A program made the position numbers and the translations under genes. Source: Verrucomicrobiota bacterium (GTDB lineage: Bacteria > Verrucomicrobiota > Verrucomicrobiia > Chthoniobacterales > SZAS-18). From it: a stretch of DNA of 60,981 nucleotides. A model generated the notes under the pieces. The model had not been told where the DNA came from, did no database searches, and saw nothing but the letters and a program-made list of their open reading frames with translations. This document shows positions 25,289 to 37,200 of the stretch, piece by piece. Numbering within the stretch: the stretch's first letter is position 1; each line of letters starts with the position of its first letter. The DNA is taken from contig JAFEGM010000074.1 of the NCBI GenBank assembly GCA_018240025.1, positions 43,811 through 104,791 of the forward strand. The letters run 5' to 3'.

Positions 25289-28200
25289 TCAGAACCCCGG
25301 CGCATTGCCGAGCGGCTGGGTGGTCGCGCCCTGGCCGGTGAAGGTGCCGGTGGTGCTGCCGTTGCCGCCGCTGCCGCTGTAGTTGGGCACGTTCGTGAAG
25401 ACCTGGGCCGGGCCGGTGCCGAGGACGTTGACCTGCACGCCGTTCTGGATGGTCACGGTCTGGCCGGCGATCTGCTTCACGCTCGTGCCCTGCAGGGTGG
25501 TGTTGCCGGTGAAGAGCACCTGGCCGTTCGAGCCGGTGGCGTAGAGACGAATGGTGGTGTCGGCATCGAACGTGCCGCCCGCGATGGTCAGGATGCCGTT
25601 GTTGCCGAGCGCGCCGATCTTGACCACGTCGGCCCGGACGGACGCCGTGCTGGCCACGTTGACGGTGCCGCCGTTGCCGTTGTGGCGGATCTGGACCGTG
25701 CCGCGATCGGCCCGCACGTTGCCGGCCACCGCGATGTTCGAGCCGCTGTTGCCGGTGGCCACGATGTTGATGGTGCCGCCGGGCCCGGGCGCGGCGGCGT
25801 CGAGCAGAGCGTGCAGTTGGGCGGTGGACGAGATGTTGATGGCCGTGCCGGTGGCGCGCGCGCTGTTGATGCTGATGTTACCGCCGCGCGAGCTGCGCCG
25901 GCCGGCCGTGCTGTCGGAGACGCGGATCCGGCTGGTCACGTTGACCGCGTTGCTGCCGCCGTTGGCATTGAGCGTGACCGACCCGCCGTTGCCGCCCGTG
26001 GCTGAGGCGCTCGCACCGCTGGTGGCGTCGATATTGGCGTTGACGTTGAGATCGGTCGCCGAGGTCGAGACCGTGATCGAACCGCCGCTGCCGCCCGCAC
26101 CGGCCGAGGAATCGCCGCCGTTCGCGGTCAGGCCATTGATCTGACCTGCGCCGACTCCGAGCGTCAGGCCCGGCGTGTTGAGCGTGAGCGAGCCGCCGTC
26201 GGTCGCGGTCGTGCCCGAGACACCGTTGAAGGCGAAGCCGTTGGGCGCCGTGACGTCGTTCGCGACCTGGATGCCGATCGTGGCCGTGCCGCCAGTCAGG
26301 CTGGCGACGTTGATCGTCCGGTTGAGATTGAGCGTGCCGTTGGTCACGACGATGGAGCCCGGGGAGGTCGAGGCCGCGCCGCCGGCGAGCGTGAAGATGC
26401 CGCCGTTGAGCACGTTGATCGTGCCGCTGTTGGTGAAGGCGCCGTTGGGGTTCACGGTCAGTGCGAGACCGGCGACATCGGCCGTCAGCGTGCCCTGGTT
26501 GACCAGCTGGTTCGTGCCGCCGCCGAAGATGGCCAGACCGAACTGGCCCGCCCCGCGCACGAAGGTGGTGGCCGCGAGGGTCAGCGTGTTGCCGCCGCCG
26601 ATGCCGATCGAATTGGAGCTGCCGTTGAGGTTGAAGGTCGCATTGCTCACCGTGGCGGTTTGCTCGTAGGAGACCGTGGCCGAGCCGGGGAGATCGACCG
26701 TGCCGGTGATCGACGCCCCGCTGTTCAGGCGGACCGTGCTGCTCGTCGGGAGGCTGAGATTGCCGACCACTGCGACGCCGCTCAGCTGGTTGGTCGAGCT
26801 GCTGTTGAACGAGAGGGCGGCCGCGCTCCCGCCGACATTGAGCGTGCCGCCGGTGATCGTGCCGCTGCTGAGCGTGAAGGTCCCGGCCGAGGCGGGCAGC
26901 GTGGTGGTCAGGCCGGTGTTGTTGAAGGCGCCGGTAATGTTGACCGTGCCGCCGCTGTTGTTGATCGTGCCCAGCGCGGTGCCGGTGAAGGTGCCGCCGA
27001 GGTTGACCACGGAACCTGCACCGATCGAGATCGTGCCGCCCGCGTTGTTCCAGGCCGTATTGAGCGTGAGCACGCCGCCGTTGCTGGCCTGCAGAGTGCC
27101 GGTGTTGGTCAGGGTGCCGTTCGGATTGATCAGCAGCGTCGAACTGCCGACGTCGGCCGCGATGGTGCCCTGATTGACCAGCGAGTTCGTGCCACCGCCG
27201 AAGATGGTGCCGCCGAGCGCGCCGAAGCCGCGCGCGGTGACCGCGCTGCCGAGGGTGAGCGTATTGCCCCCGCCGACGCCGAAGGTGACCGAGGTCGCGC
27301 CGAGGTTGAGGGTGAGCGGGCCGGCGAAGGTGGCGGTCTGCTCGACGGAGACCGAGGCGTTGGCCCCGCCGAGCGTGACATTGCCCTGGAAGGTACTCCC
27401 GCTATTGAGGCGCAGCGTCGAGGCGCTGCCGAGCGTCAGGTCGCCGACCACGCGAACCCCGGAGAGGATGTTGTTGGAACTACCCGTAAGGGCCAGCCCG
27501 GCCGCGCCGGAGCTCGGCGCGACATTGAGCGTGCCGCCGGTGATGGTGCCGCCGTTGAGCGTGAAGGTCCCGGCCGAGGCGGGCAGCGTGGTGGTCAGAC
27601 CCGTGTTGTTGAAGGCCCCGGTAATGTTCACGGTGCCCCCGCTGTTGTTGATCGTACCGAGCGCGTTGCCGCTGAACGTGCCGCCGAGGTTGAGCGTCGA
27701 ACCCGTGCCGACCGAGATTGTGCCGACCGCATTGTTCCAGGCGGTGTTGAGCGTGAGCACGCCACCGCCGCTGGCCTGGAGGAGGTTGCTGTTGGTGAAG
27801 GTGCCGTTCGGATTGATCAGCAGCGTCGAACCGCTGACGTCCGCCGCGATGGTGCCCTGATTGACCAGCGAGTTCGTGCCGCCGCCGAAGATGGTGCCAC
27901 CGATGGCGCCGAAGCCGCGCACCAGGGCGCTGCCGCCGATGGTGATGGTGTTGCCGCCCCCGACCCCAACCGTGGCGGAGGTCGCGCCCAGATTGAGCGT
28001 GACCAGCGCCAGCGTGCTGGTCTGCTCCAGTGAAAGCGTGGAGTTCGCGCCGGTGAGGTTGATCGCGCCCGCGACCCCGGTGCCGCTGTTGAAGCGGAGC
28101 GAATGCGAGGCGTTGAGCGTGAGCGTGCCATTCACCGCCACGCCGCTCAGGATGTTGTTGGAGTTGCTCGAGAAGCCCAGCGCGGCGGCGCCTGCCTCCG

Positions 28201-31200
28201 GTGCCACATTGAGCGTGCCGCCCGTGATCGTGCCGCCGTTGAGCACAAAGGCGGTGGCGCTGGCCGGCAGCGTGGTGGTCAGGCCGGCGTTGTTGAAGGT
28301 GCCCCCGAGATTGATGGTGCCGGCCGAATTGGTGATCGAGCCGAAGGCGGTGCCGAGGTAGGTCCCGTTCAGGTTGAGCGTGCCGCCGCTGGCGACCGTG
28401 ATGGTGCCGCCGTTCGTCCAGTTCGTGCTGAAGGTCAGGATCGCGCCGGCCCCGACGTCGACCACGCCCTGGTTCACGAAGGTGCCGTTGGGCGAGATGG
28501 CCAGCGTCTGACCGGCCACGTTGGCACTCAGCACGCCCTGGTTGACGAGGTGATTCGTGCCGCCGCCGAAGAGGGTGGGCCCGACCTGACCGAAGCCGGC
28601 CACCGTGGTCATGCCACCGATGGTGAAGGTGTTGCCCCCGCCGATGCCCAGAACCGCCGAGTTCGCCCCGAGCGTGATGGCGAGAGGTCCGCTCAGCGTG
28701 GCCGTCTGCTCGATCGACAGCGTCGAACTCGCGCCGGCGAGACTGAAGCTACCGGTGATGATGCTGCCGTTCTGCAGCCGCACCGTCTGGCTCGGGCCGA
28801 GCGTGAAGGCGCCGTCGAGCGCCACGCCATCGAGGATGTTGAGCGTGGAGGTGGTGAAGAGCAGCGGCGCCGCGCCCGCGTTCGGAGCGGCGAGGAGCGC
28901 ACCGCCCCGGATCGTTCCGCCCGCCAGCGTGAAAGCGCCGCCGGCCGCCGGCAGCGTGGTGGTCTGGCCGGTGTTGTTGAGGGTGCCGGAGAGATTGATC
29001 ACGCCGCCGTTCTGTCCGGCGATGGCCGCGAGCAGGGCGGGCCCGTACGAACCGGGCAAATTGAGCGTACCGGCATCGACCAGGATGCTGCCGTTGTTGG
29101 TGAAGGCGGTGGCGCTGGCAATGGTGAGCGTCCCGCCGTTGCGGGCGGCCAGGGTGCCGTTGTTGATCAGGACGTTCGGATTGAGCGTCAGCGTCTGGCC
29201 GGCGGTGTCGGCCTCGATGGAGCCGCCGTTGATCAGCGTGCTCGTACCCGAGAAGACCCGCGCGGAGCCGACCGCGCCGGCACCGCGGATCAGCGAACCG
29301 CTGGCGAGCGTGAGCGTGTTCGTGCCTTCGATCGAGAGGAAGGCCTGCGTGGCGGCCGTGCCGAGCGCGACCTGCAGCTGCATGGTGGCGGTCTGGTTGA
29401 CCGCCAGATTCGCGCCGGGGCCATTGAGCGTGACCGGCCCGCCGATCTGGCTGCCGTTGAGCAGCACGAGGAGGGAGCCCGTGAGGGACATCTGCAGCCC
29501 CCCCGTCACGCTGACGCCATCGAAGCGGTTGCTGGCGGTGGAGCTGAACTCGAAAGCCTGGCCGGCGGAGTTGTCGATGGTGCCACCGAGCACCCGCCCG
29601 CTGTTGAGCTGGATGATGCCGCGGCTGGAGACGAGTCCGAGCGTGTTGCCCGTGTTGTCGAGGAAGCCGGTCAGCTGCAGCACACCACCCGTGCGGTTGA
29701 TGCCGCCGAGGCCCGAGGTCAGGAAATTGCCGGCCAGCGTGACGGTCGAGTTGGTGGCATTCACCGTCCCCAAGCCGCTGCCGGTGAAGTCGGCCCCGAA
29801 GACCAGCGTGCTGTTGTTGGCCCCGATGACCCCGGAGTTGCTGTAGACCTGGGAGGTGGCGTTACCGACGTTGAGCGTCGCGCCGTTGAGCGCGCCGAGC
29901 GTGCCCTGGTTGGTGAAGTTGTTGGCGCTGATGGTCAGCGCCTGGCCGGAGAGATCGGCCGTGATGAAGCCCTGGTTGATGAGCGTGGAAGTGCCGCTGA
30001 TGATCCGGGCCGACCCGATTCCGCCGACGCCGCGGATGCTCACGCCGGGGCCGAGGGTGAGGGTGTTGGTGCTCTCGATGGAGAAGAAGGCCGAGATCCC
30101 CGCGCTGCCGAGGTCGACCGTGAAGCCGTCGAGCGTGCCCGACTGCTCGATGCCGAGCGTGGCGCCGCTGCCCGAGAGAACGACCGAGCCGGCGAGCGTG
30201 GAGCCGCCCGAGAGCCGCAGGGTCGAGCTGGTCTGACCGAGCGTGAGCCCGTTGAAGACCGCCACGCCGTTGAAGCGATTGCTGCCGCCGGAATTGAAAA
30301 GGAACGGATTGGAGGCGCCGTTGACCGAGCCCCCGCTGACCAAGCCGTTGGCCAAGGTGATGGAGCCGAGCGCGGTCGTGAAGGCGAAGGTCGACCCGCT
30401 GTTGTCGAGCGAGCCGCCGAGGGTGATCGACCCGCCAGTGCGGTTGATGCCGGCGAGTCCGGCCGTGCGGAACTGGCCCTGTAGATTGAGCGTCGAGTTG
30501 GTGGCATTGACCGTGCCCACGCCCGCGCCGGTGAAATCGGCCGAGAAGTTTACGGTGGAGTTGTTGGCCGTGATCGTGCCCGTGTTGGTGACCGTGCTGC
30601 TCCCGCTGGCCCCGACGGTGAGGATGGAGCCATTCAGCGCGCTGACCGTGCCCGCGTTCACGAAGCTGAGGTTCGGATTGATGATCAGCGACTGGCCGGC
30701 GAGGTCGGCCGTGATGCTGCCCTGATTGATGAGCGTCTGATTGCCGCCGATGAGGCGTGCCCCGCCCACCCCGCCGGCGCCGCGCACGACCACCGTGCTG
30801 TCGAGCGTGACCGTGTTGGTGCTTTCGATGCTGAGGAAGCCGGTGGTGCCGGCGCTGCCGAGATTGACCGTCAGCCCGCTCAGCGTGCGCGTCTGCTCGA
30901 AGCCCAGGACCGCCCCGGCGCCGGAGACGTTGGCCGTGCCCGTCAGAGTGGCGCCATTCTGCAGGCGCAGGGCGGCGCTGGTGGTGCCGAGCGTGAGCGT
31001 GCCGGTCACGGCGAGGCCATCGAGAATGTTGCCGCCGCTGGAGTTCGGCGCCAGCTGCCCGCCGGTCAGGGCGAGGGTGCTGCCGCGGAGCGTGGTGCCG
31101 TTCATGGTCAACGTGCCGGCCTGCAGGGTGAAGCCGTTGAGAGCGCGCAAATTGACCCCGCCCAGCGCGAGCGTGGCGTTGGCGGAATTGAGGTTGAGCG

Positions 31201-34200
31201 ACTGCACCGTAAAGCTGCCCGAGCTGAGCGAGACGGTGTAGGGCGCACCCGTCGCGGCGATGGTCACGTTGTAGCCGGTGCCGTTGGCGGCGGCGGTGTC
31301 GTTGGGCACCTGCCCGCCGCTCCAGCTGGCCGCGTTGGTCCAGTTGTTGGTCGTGGCCGTGAGCCAGCTGACGCTGAGCGGATTGGTGATGGTGGCGAGG
31401 AAGTCGCTCAGCGTGAGGATGTTGGTGCTGCGGGTGAACAGGAAGGAGCCGAGTCCGTCGGTCGTGCTCACGCGCGAGCCCGGCAGCACGTTGGCGAAGT
31501 TGCCGCTGAGTGTGCCGCTGGTGCTGAGGAAATTGAAGACGTCCGCATTGCGCACCCCGCTGCCGAAGCCGCCCGCGAACGTGGCGGCGAGCGTGCCGCC
31601 AAGCCCGACGGCGCCGCTGACGCTAGCCAGCGAGTACTGCGTCCCGCCGACGGTTCCGGCGAGAGTGAGTTGGAAGGTCGCGCCCGAGCGGAGGGTCAGC
31701 GGGCCGCCGTTGACGTTGAGCACGCCGCCCACGGGCGCGAGCGTGCCGCTGACGTCGAGCCCGCCGCTGATCGTCCCAAAACCACCCACGCTGCCCGCGC
31801 CGATGATGAACGGGGTCGGCGCGCTGACCTGCCCGCCGCCGAGCGTGAGCTGGCCGCTGGCCGCATCCTGGTTGAAGCCGTTGTTGAAGGTCAGCGTACC
31901 CGCGTTGGCGTTGACCGTGCCCCGATTCGTGAATGGCCCCGTGATCGAGCCCGTACCGCCCAGCGTGTGGCCGGCCGCATTGGTCAGACCGGAAGGCGAG
32001 CTGAGCACCGAGCCGCTGGCGAGGGTGAGCGAGCCGCTGCCCGTCAGCGTGGTGGCGTTGACGAAGGCCAGCGTGGCACCCGCGCCGCTTTGCAGGCTGA
32101 TCGCGCCGTCGTTGCGCAGCACGCCATTGATCGTGAGCGTGAAGCCGGTCGCGATGGCCAGCGCGTCGCCCGCATCGATGGTCAGGTCGCGCACCGCGAA
32201 GTTTCCGTTCATCAACACGTTCGAGGCCACGCCGGTGCGGCCGGAATCGATCAGGACATCGAGCGTGGCGCTGTTTGGCACCGTGCCGCCGGACCAGTTC
32301 GCGCCCGCGTTCCAGTTGCCCGAAGTGCCGGTCCAGACGGCCGCCACCCCGGAGATGAAATTGCTCAGCACCACGCTGTTGCCCGCGTAGGTGACGAGGA
32401 AGGAGCCGAAGCCGTCACCCGTGGGCAGGCGGCTGCCGGAGGCGATGTTGGCGAAGGCGCCGGCCAGCGCGCTCGAGCTGGTCAGCAGCGTGAAGGTGTT
32501 CGCCCCGGTCACGCTGCTTTGGAAGCCGCCCGTGAAGAACACCGCCAGCGTGCCGCCGAGCGTGACGGAGCCATTGACCCCGAGGAAGCCGTACTGACTG
32601 CCCTGCGTCAGCCCGCCGAGATTGAAGGTCAGCTGCGAGCCGGTCAGGAGCGAGACGTTGCCGTTCACGAGCAGGCCGCCGCCCACCAGCGCAGGCGTGA
32701 TCTGCGCGGAGTTCTGCAGCGCCGCGGAGACGGTGCCGAAGCCGGTCAGCACGCCGCCGTTGAGCGTCAGCGTGCTGCCGCCGAGCGCGCCGCCGTTCAG
32801 ATTGAGCGAGCCGGCCGACTGCGTGTAGCCGGCGTCGAAACGCAGCGTGCCGGAGTTCACGTTGACCGTGCTGCTGTTGGCGAAGGGCACCGCGATCGCG
32901 TAGGGTCCGCCGGAGTTGGCGCGGACGAAGGTGCCGCTGTTGGAGACCGATCCGCTGCCCGCCGCCGCCGCGATGCCGGAATCGTTGTCGGCCTGGAAAA
33001 CGCCCGCATTGCGCAGGCTCGAGCCGCCGCCCAGGCGGATCTGATTGCTGCCGTTGTGCAGGGCCGTCTGGCCGCTGGCGAGGTTGAGGATGCTGCCGCC
33101 GAGAAGATCGGAGAAGGCGCTGCCGCCGAACGTCGCGCCGCCATTGGCGTTGAAGGTGCCGCCGCCGGTCAGGGCAGCGGTGCCGACGTTCCAAAGCAGC
33201 GGGCTGTTGATCGTGACGCTGCGACCCGCCCCGGCCGCGAGGGAGCCGCCGCTGAGCTGCAGCGTGGCCAGCGATTGATCCGCGGTGAAGGTGAGAGCGC
33301 CCCCGCTCACGACCAACGTACCGGTGCCGAGATAGCTGCCGCCGAAGGTCTGCGTGCCGGCGCGGAACTCGATGGCGCCGCCGCCGTCGAGCTGGCTGGC
33401 GGCATCGAACGTGAAGTTGCCGCCGAAACGCAGCATCGTGCCCGCGGCCGCCTGGAAGATGCCGCCGGTACTCGTGCCGCCGCCGTTGAGATCGAGCATG
33501 CCGCTGGTCACGCTGACCAGACCCGAGTTGTCGAACACGGCCGTGATCGGTGCGGCCGCGCTGCTCGTGCTGCGCAGGAAGGTCCCGTGATTGCGGAAGG
33601 TGCCACCGCCCGCCAGCACGCCGACGCCGAAATTCGTCTGCTCGTCGAAGGTGCCGAAGTTCGCCACCGTCGCGCCCCCGCCGAGGCGGATCTGGTTCGT
33701 GTCCGAATGCACCACGTTCTGCCCGGCCGCGAGCGTGAGCGTGGCGCCGACGGTGAGGTCAGAGAATCCGCTCCCACCGATCGTGCCGCCGGCATTGGCC
33801 ACCAGCGCGCCGGCACCCGAGATCACGCCGCCGGGAGACCAGGTGAACGGGCCGCCCGCGGTCAGATTGACGCCGGCAGCGAGACCGACCGAGCCGCCCG
33901 CGACGGTGACCGCACCCACGACCTGCGACGCCGTGAAAGCGGCCGCACCGCCCGAGAAGCGGAGCCCGCCCGGGCCGGTGATGTTGCCCCCTATGGTCGA
34001 GTTGCCGCCGGTGAATTCGAGCAGCCCCGCGTTGGCCACCGTGGAGCCGGCCGCCAGTGCGTAAGCGCTGCCGAAGGCCAGCGTGGCCCCTGACGCCACG
34101 TTGAACGAGCCCGTGCTGCTGCCGCCGCCGTTGAGCGCCAGCGTACCCGTCTGGACGTCGACGCTGCCGGAATTGTTGAAGGTGACCGCCAGCGCGGCCG

Positions 34201-37200
34201 TGCCGGTGCTGCCGCTGCGCTGGAAGGTGCCGGAGTTGCTGAAGGTCCCGCCGCCGCTCTGGCCGCTCGCGCCAAAGATGGTCTGCTCGACGAAGAGACC
34301 CTGATTCACGATCGAGGCGCCGCCGCCCAGCCGGATCTGGTTGCTCCCGCTGTGCGTGACGGTCTGGCCGCTGGCGAGAATGAGCGTCGAGCCGCCGAGC
34401 ACGTCGGAGAAGACGCTGCCGCCGAGCGTGCCGCCGGCATTGACGAAGAGCGTGCCGCCGCCGTCGAACACGCCGGTTCCCGACCAGTCGAGCGGGCCGC
34501 CCGCCGTCAGGCTGAGACCGGCGCCTAGGGAAATGGAGCCGCCGGCAAAGGTGAGGGCCCCGACGCTCTGCGAGGCGGTGAAGGCGGTCGTGCCGCTGGT
34601 GAAGCGGACCTCGCCCGCGCCGGTCAGGCTGCCGCCCACCGTGGAATTGCCGAAGCCGAAGTCGACCACGCCAGCGTTCACGACCGAAGCCCCGGTGGCC
34701 AGCGTGTAGGCGCCACCGAAGCGCAGCGTGGCCCCCGCGGCCACGTTGAAGACACCGGCCGAGGCGACACCGCCGCCGTTGAGACTGAGCGTGCCGGTCT
34801 GCACGTTGACCGTGCCGCTGTTGTTGAAGGCCACGCCGCCGCCGATGGTCGAGGTCCCGGTCTGCGTGTCGCGGGTGAACGTGCCGGTGTTGTTGAAGAC
34901 GCCGCCGCCCGGCAGGCTGCTCAGACCGAAGTTGGTCTGCGCCAGGAAGGTGCCCTGATTCTGGAAGACCGCGCCGCCGCCGAGACGGATCTCATTGGTC
35001 CCGTTTTGCGTGGCCGTCTGCCCTGCCGGCAGCACGAAGGTCACGCCGCCGGTCAGATCGCTGAAAGCCGAGCCGCCGAAGAGCGCGCCGCCCGCGGCGG
35101 TGACCGTGCCGGCGCCCTGCAGGGCCGCATTGGACGACCAGGTGAGCAGGCCATTGGTGGTCAGCGTGTTGCCGGTCGGGAAGAAGATCGTGCCGCCGTT
35201 CAGCGTCAGCGTCTGCACCGTCACGCCGGCGGCGATGTCCTGCGTGAGCGTGCCGCTGCCGATGGTCACGTTGAATGTGCTGCCGCCGTTGCCGTTGTTG
35301 GGCACCAGCGGGTTCGTGGACCAGAAGGTCGGATCGCTCCAGTTCCCGGTCCCGCCGGCGTAGTTCGCCGCCAGCGCCGCCGCGACGCTGAAGTTCGAGA
35401 GCACGATCGAGGTCGAAGTGAGCGTGAACTGGAACGAGCCCAGCCCGTCGGCGGTGAAGACGCGTCCGCCCGGCAGCGGCGTGGTGAAGGCGCCGCCGAT
35501 CGAGCCGCCAGTTAGGATGGTGAATGTGTCGCCAGGGGAGATGGCCGAGCCGAAGCCGTTGGCGAAGGAGACCACGATCTGCCCGCCGAGCGTGACCGAT
35601 CCGCTGGCCGCGAGGAAACCGTAGCCGCTGCCCTGCACGAGGCCGCCGATGGTGAACTCCAACCGCGAGGTCCCCTGCAGCAGCAGTCCGCCGACGCTCA
35701 GACCGGTGCTGCCGGCGCCGATGGCGGGGCGAATGGTCCCGGCGTTGTCGAGCGACCCGATCGTGCCGAAGCCGGTCAGCAGGCCACCGGAAAAGACCAG
35801 CGGCGCCGTGTTCGAGACCGTGCCGCCGGCAATCTGGAAGGTGCCGCCGGTCTGCGTGAAGCTGCCGACCGACTGGACGACGAGCTGGCCGCTGCCGACA
35901 TCGACCGTGCCGGAGGACGTCAGCGTCCCGCCCACCGTCACGCGGCTGCCGGGTGCGACCTCGATCGTGCCCGTGTTGCTGAAGCCGCCGCCGCCATTGC
36001 CGCTGAGTACGAGATTGCCACCGCCGGTGGCGCGCAGCAGGCCGGCATTGGTCAGGCCGGCGGTGGAGGGATCGACCACCAGCGCGAGGCCGGCCTGATC
36101 GGCCACGATGACGCCCGAAGCGGTGTTGACGAGGCCGAGCGAATCGGCGCCGAGCGAACCTCCATTGCCCGTCTCGCCCCCGATGGTGCCGAGATTGGTC
36201 AGCGTGGGCGCCGTGCCGCTGCCGCGCAGGCGGGCCGCGTCCTGCAGGCGCAGCGCGCCGCTGAAGGTGGTCGTGCCGTTGAAGAAGACGTCGGTGAAGG
36301 AGCCGACCGCGGCGACGGCCACGCGCGCATTCACGCCACCGACCGTGCCGCTCAGCGTGAGCGTGCCGCCGTTGTTGACCTGCAGCAGGCCTTGCAGCGC
36401 GAAGTCCTCGAGGCTGGCGAAATTCGTCACGCGCAGCAGTCCGCCGGGATCGGCCTGCAGCGTGCCGCCGCTCAGCGTCACGTTGTCGGAGAGTCGGACT
36501 TCGGAGCCGGCGAACGCACGGACTGTGCCGCCGGTGTTGTCGAACCGGCCGCCGCCATTGCCGCTCAGCGCGAGGATGCCGCCGCCCGTGGCCTGGAGCA
36601 GGCCGCGATTGACGAAGCCGCCCGCCGAGCCCGGATCGACCACCAGCGCCTGACCCGCCACGTCGGCCGAGACGACGCCAGCGGCCTGATTCGTGATGGC
36701 GATCTCGCCGGCGCCCAGCGAGCCGCCGCTCGGCGTCGCGCCGCGGATGAGGTTGTCCACGTTGATGAGGCTCGAGCCCGTCAGCGCCGAACGCACGCGG
36801 GCGGCGTCCTGCAGCACGATCTGCCCGCCGCCGCTCAGCGTGACCGGGCCTTCCATGGAGAGGTCGGTGAACGAACCGCTGGCGGCCACCGTCAGCACCC
36901 CCTGATTGACCACGTTGCCGAAGAGCGTGGTGGTCGTGCCGTTGTTGGCCACGAAGTTGCCGTTCAGCGTCAGACCGCCGAGCACCGCCGTGCTGAGATT
37001 GCGGAAGAGGCCGCTGCCGGCGCCGTTCAACGTGCCGCCGACGACGGTGACGCCGCCGGTCAGCTGCACCTCCGAGCCGGTGGCGGCCGAGATGATGCCG
37101 CCGGTGTTGTCGACATCGCCCCCGCCCGCGCCGCTGAGTACGAGGATGCCTCCGTTCAACGCGCGGAGCTGACCACGGTTCGTCAGATTGCCTGCGTCGG

